Positions 14,501-25,499 of a DNA stretch of 64,000 nt are shown in pieces. Source of the stretch: Ahaetulla prasina (lineage: Eukaryota > Chordata > Lepidosauria > Squamata > Colubridae); contig NC_080541.1 in assembly GCF_028640845.1 (NCBI RefSeq), forward strand, positions 31,759,435 to 31,823,434, read 5' to 3'. How positions within the stretch are numbered: the stretch's first letter is position 1; every line of letters begins with the position of its first letter. A program made the position numbers and the translations under genes. Under the pieces are notes generated by a model that made no database searches, had not been told where the DNA came from, and saw only the letters and a program-made list of their open reading frames with translations.

Positions 14501-17500
14501 ATTCCGAACTAGAAATACTGCAGTATTTTAAAGAATCCAAGTCGGACGCTGTGCATATTCATTTAGCCACCCGCTTGCTCCAGTGTCAGCGGCGAGCTTC
14601 GCCAGCGGTGGAGGCTTTAATGTGTCCCGCGACAATTTAGCTCCGGGGGTGGAGGGGAGAGAAAGAGAATCGACTTGCTTAAGCGTGACTACATATTTGT
14701 ATTTTTTTCCTTTATAAAAAAAATAGGTATAATTTCCTGGTGTGAATCGATAATTAATTTAGGCCAATCTTCCCCAAGCGGGTAATTTCCAAATATGCTG
14801 GACTACAAATCCCATCGCCCCAACGAGCGAAGAACGACGGGGCTTGTCAGCCAGCGTGGGAAAAGACCTGTACAGAGCCACTCGGCAGCAGCGGCTACGT
14901 CGCCTCATTCTTGGGCGGTTGAAGGCTTTGCCCTGACCTTCCTGCGGTCTTTGGGCTTGGCAGAAGCCAAAGGGCAACCGAAACCCTCAGTCTGGGCCCT
15001 GGATGGCTTTTCTCCTTCCCTTCGTGCCGTTCTTTGAAGTGCGCCAATTCTTTTTTTCCCCCTCTCTCCCGTATAAACCTCCAAACCTTCCTTTCTTGCG
15101 ACCTGGGATCCCAGCGTGCAGGGGAGGGAATTGATGGGAGGTGTGTGACGGAGCCCCCCCCCCCCCGCTTAGCTCAGCCCCTTTAACTAAAACTATAAAC
15201 TGCAGCTTCCCCCTCCTTTCTCTCATCTTCAATTTCCCCTCTGAAATTGGCAGATTGAGGGCCCACCGCCTCTTAGTAACAGTAGCTGGTCTCTCTGACC
15301 TGTCCACAACACGAACAGACCCTCCTCGGGTTGGGAGTCAGCCACGCTCGGGTGAGAAATGGGGTGGGGGAGGAGACCGGTACTAACCCTGGTCCACTTG
15401 ACTTTTGAACTGAAGTTTCCATGCTATTGGGGAGGGTGAGTGTTAAATAATTTCCTGCTTTAAAGAACTCTCTTCAAGAAGGCAGGTCTGCAGATCTGGA
15501 GTGACTTTTATAAAACATTATGCAGCATTCCCTCACCCTCAGTTGTTCAGGAAGAGAAGTGAGAGTGCTTTAGAAAGATTGGAACCCTTCACCCCCCCCA
15601 AAACAAAACTTTTAAATGATTGTCCTTTATTAAATTAGTTGCGCTGTGAAGCATCACAGCAATTAGGTCTATTTCCATTAGAGCCAAAACAGGTTTCCTC
15701 CTCTCCCTTCCCAAGAACATGCCCACCGTGCCTATTTACCGAGTAGAAAGTTGTATTGCTTTCAATGGCGCTTGCTTCCAAATTAATGTTTTCCAAACGG
15801 GAAATAATTCTAATACTATCTGACATTTTCCATCCAAATGGCCTAAATAGCTTGGTTTATCTTAAAAATGTCGCCCACGTAGACATCATAACAAATAGAC
15901 AAACACATTCATCAAAACATTAACTGAATTCATTCAACTAGAATTTACTTATGGCGCAGGTGGATGCCTTCCTGTTGAATCCTATACATGCTTATCGGCA
16001 GGTAAAATTCCTTTAAATTCGTCTGAGTAAGCTAGGCTAGGATTATGCTCAGCAAATTTGCATAGGATTGTGCTATTAGTAAAAGAACTCTATTAAAAAT
16101 CAGTGGAAATTGGTTTCAAGGTAAACTCATTTAGGACTTGCAGGCAGGAAAAACTACAATTAATTTTAATAAATACTAAAGGTGAGTTTTTAAAATATGG
16201 ATTATATTTTCCTATTAACATCAGGGTGTAATAAAAAGAATTCCAAATGTGAGAGAATAAATTTGCTTAAAATGCAAGCACATTTAAACAAATACTATGC
16301 AGGCCTAAATTCAAAGGGAACTTAACATATTAGTACTTATTTACCAGTAGAAATGTCTAGATTTTTTCACTATAATGGGCCAATTCAATGCATGTTTACT
16401 CAGAAGTAGGTCGCATTGATCTTAATAGCACTTACTAAGTGAGCTTATTAAGTTTATTATCATTATTAAGCTTATTAAGTATTGCTTATTAAGTTTAATA
16501 GTGCTTAGTAAGTAAACTTGGTAAGATCCCTTGATACTTAACTAATAAAGCTTTTAGCGAAACTAGTGAGGTTGTTTAGGATCACAGTTTACAAACGTTC
16601 CTAAATCCACATTTTTAGAGGTGTGTCTATTTGACACAAGGGGGCACCGACTTCATCTCTCTTAGTTATTTCAGTAATACATCTTTTGCTTAAAATAGAT
16701 TAAAAATGGTTTTGAGGTTATTTCAGTTAAACGATTTTCCGATTGTTTCAGAAAATAGCATCATGTAACAATGATTTTTGTTTCAAGATACAGCAACTAT
16801 CTACATGTTGTACACTGATTAATGCAAGGATAAGGTTAATACTTCTATGAAATCAAGCTGGAGATAGCAGTAAAACGCTTCTCAACCAGCACACAGTACT
16901 TCTTTTCTTCTTCTTGGAAAGCCATAAAGTACCGATTAAACTATGAATGGGGATTGTACACGGCAGCCATTGAAACCAGAACAACGTAAAATAAATAGGT
17001 CCGGGTGCCAAGTTGACAATCGGAAACCGCCTGCAGAGAAACGGTACCTTTTACTTGGAGACGCCGCTGCCAGTCAGGCGCGAATCGAACAGGGGTGTAA
17101 TTTAGAAGCCCTGTCACTTTCCTTCCCGGCCGGAATCCCAAATTTAATTAAAATCGGCGTCTAGAGCACGAGTTCTCTCCCCCCGAAATGCCACCTTGCT
17201 GCGAAGGGGCTTTTCTTTCTCAGCTCTTCTTCCCAAGATCAGGGCTGGCGGATAACTTTCGTAGCCGCCTCGACTTTGGTGCGAGAGTGAAACCACCAAC
17301 TGTGCTCTAGAAAGGAGGGGGAAAGGCTAGCAGGGGTGGGCTGGGGGCTAAGAATAGAGTTTGATGGTCCCCAGCTATCAGATATACAAACATTGGTGGA
17401 TGGAGATGGCGGGAGGGCCGAAGAAACCACCCAATGGTTAAGCCCTTCTCTCCCCCCCCCCCGACATTTATTTTATAGGGTTAAGTTGATTTGGGCTCCA

Positions 17501-18043
17501 CAGGGGCGTCCCGCGCGGGTCCTTCCGCTCGGGCAGGTATAACCGAAGGCAAGAAAGCTCGTTTTCAGAATGGCCTGCTGTGCGTGGGGACTAACGGGAC
17601 TCTCCGCGCGCCCTGCCGGAGCACAAGAACAACGCCGGTTCTTGGCGCACCCGGGCCCGCCTTCAGTGACTTAGGCGAGCGGTCAAACCGAAAGTAAACG
17701 CGCGATCACCTCGGAGTCCCACTCGAAGCTGACGAAGCGCCTCGTCCCCCGGGATCCCGCTTCCCGAAAGCGAAGCTACCCCCCACCCTCACCCTCGTCA
17801 ATCGGAACTGACTCTCGGGCAGGCGGCTAGCAGCGTCCCGGGTGCCCTCCGCCAGCTCCGTAATCGGGACGCGTCTCTTTTCCCTTCCCACTGCGGAGGG
17901 CATTTGGGCGACTTGGCTGCCCTGGGCGCCACGCTTGCCTGGATGCTGCCACCCTCCCTGGCCGGCCGGAGCCCTTCTGGAAGCCGGGCCGGTGCGTCTC
18001 CAGAGGATCTGGCGGAGCGGGCGCGCGAACGGGAGCCGCTTAC
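11546..18043 (-). other. Probable OSR2 intron 1
   Basis: If exon 1 ends at 18044, this is a 6.5-kb intron. It holds GC-rich patches at about 11.6-12.6 kb and 13.7-14.2 kb, poly-G/C runs (13220, 13645, 15160, 17450), an AT-rich middle (15.4-16.9 kb) and a cluster of CTTATTAAGT motifs at 16440-16500. No coding exon or intact transposon was recognised. Enhancers are plausible, because this region is usually conserved around developmental regulators, but that cannot be judged from one sequence. Confidence 0.5.
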
Positions 18044-18560
18044 CTGCCTCCCCCCGGAGCCTCCTTCCGCCTGGCCTCTGGGGAGCCCCGCGTTAGCCCA
18101 CCGGTCTCATTTAGATCCACGCGGAGAGGGCGGGAAACTCCAGGAGCTCTTTCATATTGCGGTCTCTCGGGAGGGCTTCCAAAAGCCGGCGAAGGGGGCT
18201 TCGGGGGCCCGCCTCCTCCTCTTCCTCCTCCTCCCGCCTTCAGAGTTTCCCTAGCGGCTGGTCGGTGGTAGGCGAAAGACCCCGCATAGGTTTTTTTATC
18301 CTCCCGACCAAAGCACTTCTCTTCCAGCGCCTGGCTTTCGACTCCAGCGAAGTTTGATACAAGTCTGAAACTCCCCCTCTCGGGTCCATCACATTTCAGC
18401 AGTTCCAGCGGCGAGGAGTTCTGTCCCCGCCCGCGGTCCCACCCCGAGCCGCTGCGAGTCGAATGTTCACAGCTTGAACGTTCTGACCACGCCCAGCGCC
18501 GAACCTTCAGCGGGCTGTAAAATGGTGAGACCGCCCCTCAAAATCCCGCCTCCACTTTCT
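17480..18560 (-). promoter_or_regulatory. OSR2: CpG island, probable OSR2 promoter region
   Basis: A dense CpG block with abrupt AT-rich sequence on its right side (from 18.6 kb). It contains a strong minus-strand splice donor at 18044/18043. A TATA-like TTTAAAAG occurs on the minus strand near 18600. Promoter placement is inferred from composition and the donor. Confidence 0.5.
18044..18480 (-). other. OSR2: Candidate OSR2 non-coding exon 1 (right end not defined)
   Basis: The minus strand reads GGAGGCAG|GTAAGCGG, a near-perfect donor, at 18044/18043, inside a CpG island upstream of the coding exons. Human OSR2 has an untranslated first exon, so one is expected here. The transcription start is a guess. 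Confidence 0.45.
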
Positions 18561-21274
18561 TTTCTACCACTCTGTTTACTTGTGTTTGGATAGCAACTTG
18601 GCTTTTAAAGGGACAGAGGTCTTCCCCCCCCCCCCCCGCTTCTTACACATTACCTAAGGTGACTTTTTCTTTGAGAAAACAGGGCCAGGTCATAAATCAA
18701 ACCTTTCTTTCTTAGACTTCTGCGTCCCTATCTCTATCAGCCGCAGAAACTTCGGTAGTTATGTGAAAGCAACCCCACCTCCCAAATTAATGTATCCAGA
18801 AAATCAGCGATAGACATTAAACATTCTAATTGTGTTTGATGTTACTAAGCGGACCGTGTTTTCTAAGCCTTTACATTCTATTTGCCCCACATGTATAAAA
18901 CAAAGCACTATTAAATCAATTGTTTTCCGAAGTTCTAATCCTTAATTTTTATCCCGTTTAACTAATATTCTTTATTGGACTGCAAAGTTTGGGAAATTTC
19001 GTGTTTAAATAAGAATTTATGGTGTCATTTATTATTATGGTTGGTCATACAGACAGATAGATACCTTGACTGATTTGGCATGTTTATCCATCTAACGAGT
19101 CCTTCCTAAGGAGCTGGAATTATTATTATGGTTAGTCGCTCAGTCAACCTGCTGTTCAATCTGGATTTGATTTTTTTTTAATTCACCTGGCGATTATTAT
19201 TATTGTGACGCTCACCATCCTCATATCCAGAGTAGATTTTCCTGCGGAATTTTGACGATATGTTTTCTTCTAGCTGAAACAGGTGGATCCAGAGATAGAA
19301 TCAATAAACCGAAGCAATTTATCTGCATCGCAGAAAGGGAGTGATGAAAAAAAGAATTTAAAACTTCTCCGAACTCACACCGTAAAATTCTGAAGTGCCT
19401 CTGCCGCTCTACTTCAGAAATTTCTTTTAGATTTATTTTATCTCTCCTCAGCTGTAAGAACTATGCAGAAATTCACAGACCTGAGATCTGTTTGCTAATA
19501 CTTTTTCTCCATTCCGACCCAAGACAGTATTTTGTTCTTGCTTTTTTTGCTCATCCCAAGTGACCAATCACAAGTTCTTTAACCTGAGCCCCGGGATAAA
19601 TAGAAACAGACTATTTGTCCTGAAATTGTGGTCGTGCGTCGCATTTTAGAGGAATATTACTTAAGTGCAGTATTCATTCATGGAACGGGGTAGCAAGAAA
19701 AGTTGATTATGCTCCCCAGGCGGAATTTTACAGGGCCGACCGGCTCCCTGAAACCTAACACGACCCACCGAGTGAAATGACGTTGAAAAGCAGGTTCCCC
19801 ACCCTGCCGGGTCTCGGAACAAGACCTGCTCAGTGAGATTTTGAGAGGGAAGGAGAGACACCAGGAGCGAATGGGCCAGATGCGAAAACCTTTGGTTTCA
19901 AATAGCGAGCGAGGAACAAATACAAGCAATCAAGAGTCCAAAAATTGGAAACACTGGAAATTTTAAGTTACTGGATGGGGCAATGAAAAAACAACAACCC
20001 GCTTTTTATTACAAAAGACAGACACGCATGCAGACACAAAAAACAGTGGGTATTTCATAATCTTGTCCCTATCGCCGGGGAAGCATTATTTATACTTTTT
20101 CCTTTATGGAAAAGAAAATCGGGACCATCTGAAAAGGAGAAAACCATGCCCTCCAAACGAAAGGAAGTCCTTGCGGAAGCAGGGCTGAGAAAAGACAATT
20201 CCAAGAACCTGGAAGTGCTGCTTCAGAGGTCAACCAAGCCATCGGAACAGGCGAATGTGGTTTCCTTCCTCCCCTCCCCCCCCAAACACCTCTAGGACTC
20301 AGCCTAGAATGGAAGGTGAGCCTCCCCCTCGGATTCTAGGAACAGGTTTCCAAGGGAGACTCCAAGTCGCTTATCGGGCACACTGGCAGACTCTGATTTT
20401 ACCACGCGATCCTAAATTGTGTTGGGGTGAGAACAGGTACACTACTCTTGTAGGATATTTATTTGTAAGCAAACACCTCGAAGGCAGCAGGGATTTGTTT
20501 CAAATTAAGCACGATTAAACACCGGCTCCATTTTACGTTGACATATCCTGCCTTTTCTCCCTGACGATCTCTCTTCAAATGATCGCCCCAACAGGAACCC
20601 TGTGAGGTAGACTCGAGAGTGATTGGTACGTTGTCATTCCTGAATTTTCTTGGATGGATTTAATCCTAGTTTCCCCCTCACCTAATCCACTGCGGAGCCC
20701 TGAAAGAAAACCCCTCACCTGGCATAATCTGCACCCACCGCGGTTGCCATCTTTGGTTCTCTGCCTTAGTTTGAGAAGATGATATTCATGTTCGGAACAC
20801 ATTCAGACAAGTCTTCCCTCTTGCCCCTTTAATTAGTTGACATTTTCTGGGAGAGTGGCAGATACTGATTGAGCATCTCCAAAAATAACTCCTCCTGCCT
20901 CCTGTAATATTGACTCACTTCACCATTTCAAAGAAGAACAATAAATTCTAGGGGTATCAATATTCCAGTAAGAAAGAAAAAAACAGACATCCAATGGCAG
21001 TGAGTGCTTCCTGAACGATTACCCTGAGTGTGTTCAGATTTAATACTCAAAAAATTTTAAAGGACCAAAATTTAAAAATAACCTATGCAGATTTAGCATA
21101 AAGTATTGGCAAGGAAATGACAGTAAGAGGTAAATAGATATCTAAATAAAATCACCGAGTGATTTTTCTGCTATTCTTAACTTACTATTCCTACTTCTAC
21201 TGTTACTATTATTTTTTATTCATTAAACATGAAACTCAGTCAACTGAATATTTAAAAATGTATCACAAATATTG
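18561..21274. other. Intergenic sequence upstream of OSR2, with a LINE-tail relic
   Basis: Mostly AT-rich unique DNA. At about 19020-19215 short minus-strand similarity to the 3' tail of the LINE family described at 21275 can be seen (TTTATCCATCTAACGAGTCC, flanked by ATTATTATTATGG repeats). No gene was recognised. Confidence 0.4.
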
Positions 21275-21745
21275 ACATTATTATTAATAATAATAAAGTT
21301 GGCTGAATAATCAGACAGATATTTAGATAGGATTAGGCATTTTTATCCACCACTGGTGTCCCTGGAGTCCCTTGCAAAGATAAGCAGATGTTGTTGTTTG
21401 AATGTGTTAAAGATATAGTCGCAGGATGTAAGCTGTTCCCAGTAAAGCTGCCTTTTGTTATTGGCTGATGGCGATTTTATCAATGCCAATGATATTCAAG
21501 TGATACTCCAGAAGTTTTGGGATTACACTCAAGGTGCAGATTACTATTGGTACTATCTTTGCTTTCTTTATTATCGTTCTTCGCACAGTTGTTAAGACCA
21601 GTTTGGCATTTTTCCACCTCTTTTTGGAGGTGGGGGGAGAAGGTCCTTCTCGAAGACCTACGATTGGCAGATGTTGTTTGTGGGTGTTAAAGGTATGGCC
21701 CCGCAGGACATAAACTGGTCCAAGCAAAGCTTTATTATGCACTTT
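21275..21745 (-). mobile_element. LINE 3' end, copy A (AAT-tailed, possibly R4/Dong-like)
   Basis: Minus-strand translation gives KIVPIVICTLSVIPKLLEYH then IIGIDKIAIS, the degenerate C-terminus of a non-LTR retrotransposon protein. It is followed by a 3' UTR with TGGTGGATAAAAATGCC and an AAT-repeat tail at 21275-21300. AAT-type tails fit R4/Dong elements, but the clade is inferred. The same family recurs at 21746, 34086 and 34885. Confidence 0.55.
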
Positions 21746-22060
21746 ATTATTTAATCTTCATTTAGATTCAGTCTGGGACTGGTAAAAACCTAAAGACCTA
21801 AGAACTGTTAAGGTAACGTCTAAATAAATAGCCAGTTCCGAGTAGAGTGGTTTTTGCAGTCAGAATATTCAGGTCTAATAAATTCAGGATTTCCATGTAC
21901 CTAGGCAGCCCTTTGGGTGTTGCTCCATGGGCTCCTATTACTATTGGTACAACCATGGATTTCTTCTGCCACAATGATTCAGCGACCAAAGACCCAGTTA
22001 GCAGGAGTACAGCAGATAAAAGACATCTTCTCTTTTGGGATCGATGAGACTTCCTCCAAG
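21746..22060 (-). mobile_element. LINE 3' end, copy B, adjacent to copy A
   Basis: Minus-strand translation reads SMVVPIVIGAHGATPKGL, then LLGTGYLFRRYL, the same C-terminal motif as copy A. It ends in an AT-rich tail near 21750. Copies A and B lie head to tail in the same orientation with little sequence between them. Confidence 0.55.
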
Positions 22061-23064
22061 GTCCTTCCCGGGAGGAGCTAAAGGGAAGACTTGGAGTCCT
22101 GATCCTTAAAAGAAAGTTAGGGAAGGCCAAACACTACAGGTGTTACTTTCCAGCCAAGTTGAACTGTTAGAGAGGCTTCAGTCAGATGGAAATCAGCTGT
22201 CTCTTGTCCATTTGGTTCCCTTCTCCTGAAGAAGCGGATCTGATCCTAACTTGCCCCCGTTTACATCCCCGTCAGGTTGGTGCGAGCAGCTGCCCTTCAT
22301 TGGGAGGTCAGCGTGGCGGAGGCTTCCTGCCAAGGTAACTTCATCTCCCTGAATGCTGCCCTGTCCCTCCTGATAGCTAAGTTTGTATCCAGACCTTTTC
22401 TCCCTAAAAAAACCTTTGGACCAGGAAGGGGAGTGGGGTGAAGGCAATAAAAGACCTGCATTTGCGGAGCGAGCTTTCTTCGTATGGCATTTGGGGGTCC
22501 TTTTTAATCAAGCGAAGGGAGGAGACGGTGAATTTATCCCCACCTGCCCTTTTTTTTTCAGTGGAATGAAAGCGGCCCTTTCCATCTGCGGGCCCAGAGG
22601 GAACTTCGAAGCCGCCGTGCGCTGGTGGGAGCTTTGAGCCTCCTCCTGCTGTTGCTGCTGCCGCCGCCTCCTCCTCTCTCCCTCGACCTTGCCGGGGGTC
22701 TGGAAAGGAAGGAGGAGCGTGGAAAAGATCTCCGGGATTTCTGAAGCGCCCCTCTTCCTTTGCACCAGCATTTTTTCACCCTTCCTCGTCCAGGAAAAGC
22801 TCAGGAGGAATTCAGCTGCGAGCTTTCCTCCATTACGGGTCGTTCTACAAACACTGCGTGTATCATCAAGGCGATCAACAATCGGGAGATTAGGGGTGGG
22901 GGCTGCTATCCAAGGAAAAGAAGAACGGCTTTCCACATCTGCTTATCCCTCCTTTTTTTTCATTAGAGCTCCTCGATCTGAGTAAAACTGTACTCTGTAC
23001 GTGATCGGAAGCACCCTCGCCGCGAATTTTCTCCCGTGGGTGCTCCCGAACAAACACATCCTGC
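22061..23064. other. Intergenic sequence with a GC-rich patch
   Basis: Contains a CTG/CCG-rich pyrimidine stretch at about 22635-22690. No conserved coding sequence was recognised on either strand. Confidence 0.4.
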
Positions 23065-23072
23065 CTTTAGTG

Positions 23073-23206
23073 CGGTGGTCTCCAGCCTTGGGGACTTTAA
23101 GACCTATGGACTTCAACCCTCAGAATTCCTCAGCCCCAAAGCTGGCTGAGGAATTCTGGGAGTTGAAGTCCACAGGTCTTAAAGTTCCCAAGGTTGGAGA
23201 CCCCTG
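23073..23206. mobile_element. Palindromic hAT-like MITE with perfect 8-bp TSD
   Basis: The right end reads GGTTGGAGACCCCTG and the left end is its decayed complement (CGGTGGTCTCCAGCC). The two arms are nearly complementary throughout, with a CCAGAATTCCTCAGC-type core. Identical CTTTAGTG octamers flank it at 23065-23072 and 23207-23214, as expected for hAT transposition. Confidence 0.85.
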
Positions 23207-23214
23207 CTTTAGTG

Positions 23215-25334
23215 CCTTAGAAGCCGCCGCCTCTCTCAGCCAGGGGAGTTATTATTGCCCGACTCATCCAGAGGGCGCCGGGTTGGGGAAAGCCAAAGCC
23301 AGCAACCTTTTCTTCTCTGGAAGCCGAGGGGCTTGCTAGCTGGCAGTTCCCAGAGCAACTGCCCCAGGACAGGTGCAGGTTTCCCGCGCTGCTCTTTCCC
23401 TCCGGGAACTCTGTGCGCTGGGCAACCGTTGCGGGCGATGGAGCTGTCTTCCCCGGCGTTCATTCGCTGAGCAGGCTTCTTCACCCTTCACGAGGTCCAG
23501 GTGAGACGGGACGGGCCATCCCGAAGTACGCACGATCCGGATGGGCCAACAAAGGCGCTCATTGGGAAGAACCGGGTTAGAAAGCGGATCCGAGGGAACT
23601 TGCGGCACGCATCTAGTAGCAGGAAACGAAGGCCTCCGGCGCCCCCTGGAGGCATCCCGCAGAATTGCGGGGGGGGGAGCTGGGAAGGAAGGAAGAAGGA
23701 AGGAAAGAAATGCTCAAACTTTGCGGGACTGACCTGAGTTTCTGGCTATTCGGGGGTCCGAATATTGGGGGAAACTCAGACCAGTCCCCCAAAGTTGCGG
23801 CCTCGTGAAGAAGAGTGTATGTAAGCATGTGCAGAATGCTTTCTTCGTTCCGTAACAACAGCTGTTACTCAGACACCAGGTATCCATAGAAGAATATTAC
23901 GGTAATGAATTAATTAAACGTTCCATTCTAAAAGAGCAGATTCATACTTGTCCAGAAAATTCCTTTAGTCAAATGCAATTCTGCATCTCTAAGAAAACCA
24001 TTCCATTGATTTTTACTACAGATTATTGCTAGAGAAGCGGTCATAGGATTTTTTTTCCCATCCCCAAATCCAAATCGTGATGAAAGCACTTTTGAAGCTG
24101 TGTCTATTTAGACTCCGTACAGTGGTGTCATGTGCAACATAATCGTAATCATAAAACACAGCACTGGCCAGAGGAACAACAACATGCAATAAAACTTCTG
24201 GCTCCCTTTTTAAAAAAAACCGAAAACGAATGCGTTGTCCGCATAATCCTAGTATCGTAGGAAGCAGGGCTATGTAAAGCGAGTGGGTGCAGTACGTGAG
24301 ACGTCCATGGATGAGAAGGAGCTCGGAAGATATTTCTCTGGCAGGAGAAACTGCCCAGTGGGGAAACAGGTGGACTGTAGCTCCATGCAGCCCACACGGA
24401 GCGTTTATTTACGGGCCAAAACTCCGCGGATTCCCAGATGTAGTTTCTGCTTGGGAGGTTAGGTTTCAAGTCTACGCACGTGGAGCCGAGGAAGCCTCCC
24501 TCCAGTTCAGGCAGAGCAGTTTGTGTTGCTCTTCCGGCTCCCTAGCCGGCCTCCAGATTGATTGCCAGCTTCAGCTACAAAGCAACCCCGGAGCTCAGCC
24601 GAAGAAGCGAGCATGATTGACGGGCTGCATTCTAGAAGGGCCGTAGAACCTGCTGCCCCCGGAGGATGAGGGGCTTCCCTGCCCGCCAGGCGGAGGCGAG
24701 GCTTCAGCAAGGGCGCCTGGGGAGCATCTGAAAGGTGGACCTGGTTCGGGCCAGATAAAGTTCCGCGCAACGAGGCTTGGACGAAGCCGAAAGAGCCCCG
24801 AGAGGAACGGCCACCTGCCGACTTTCAGGGAACTTGATTTGGCTTGGCTTGGCTTGGCTTGAGGGTTTCTTACGTTGCCTGGTAAATTCTGGGGAAATGG
24901 TTTAGGCAGAGTCGGCTGCTGCTGCTCCTCAGGAAGTTCTTTTGTCTCTCTAGCCAGGGATTCGAAGGTTTGATAGCCTCTGACACATGGCAGGTGAATG
25001 GCTTGCCCAGCTCATGTAATGCGTGTCAGACGTGAACTGCGCGGGGGCAGAAACCGCTGGAGCTGAAGCTGGAAGCGTAGCAGTCCAACTTCCAGAGAGG
25101 AGGATGCCTTGTCGTTTGGCTGGCCTTGAAAGATCACACCGAAGGTTTGAGGGGCGCCAGGCTGGGGAAACTGTCTCCACCCCCCCACCCCCAGGACATG
25201 CAATGTACAGTACATTGGATCCCGTGCCAGCCTTTTTAAAACAAGTGGTTTTTTTCCTTATAATAAACTTTTCCATTAATAACAGAATCGTATGCAACTT
25301 TCTCCAAAGGAAGTCGCCTTGAGTTAAAGGGTGG
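23215..25334. other. Intergenic sequence, partly GC-rich
   Basis: GC-rich patches at 23.2-23.7 and 24.5-25.2 kb, and a short (GGCTT)n array at 24838-24862. No conserved coding sequence was recognised. Confidence 0.4.
24838..24862. repeat. (GGCTT)n microsatellite
   Basis: About four tandem pentamers, GGCTT, preceded by a GATTT variant. Confidence 0.8.
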
Positions 25335-25342
25335 TAGTAGAA

Positions 25343-25491
25343 CAGGAGTCTCCAACCTTGGCATCTTTAAGACTTGTGGACTTCAACTCCCAGAATTCCT
25401 CAGCCAGCAAAGCAAAGCCAGCAAAGCTGGCTGAGGAACTCTGGAAGTTGAAGTCCACAAGTCTTAAAGTTGCCAAGGTTGGAGACCCCTG
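25343..25491. mobile_element. Palindromic hAT-like MITE
   Basis: The ends are CAGGAGTCTCCAACC and GGTTGGAGACCCCTG, with long near-complementary arms around an AAAGCAAAGCCAGCAAAG centre. Flanking octamers TAGTAGAA (25335-25342) and TAGTAGAG (25492-25499) differ by one base. Same family as 23073 and 33313. Confidence 0.85.
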
Positions 25492-25499
25492 TAGTAGAG

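Noticed and set aside
17060..17100. Possible tRNA T-arm (GTTCGATTC on the minus strand)
   Set aside because: No acceptor stem, D arm or anticodon arm can be built around it.
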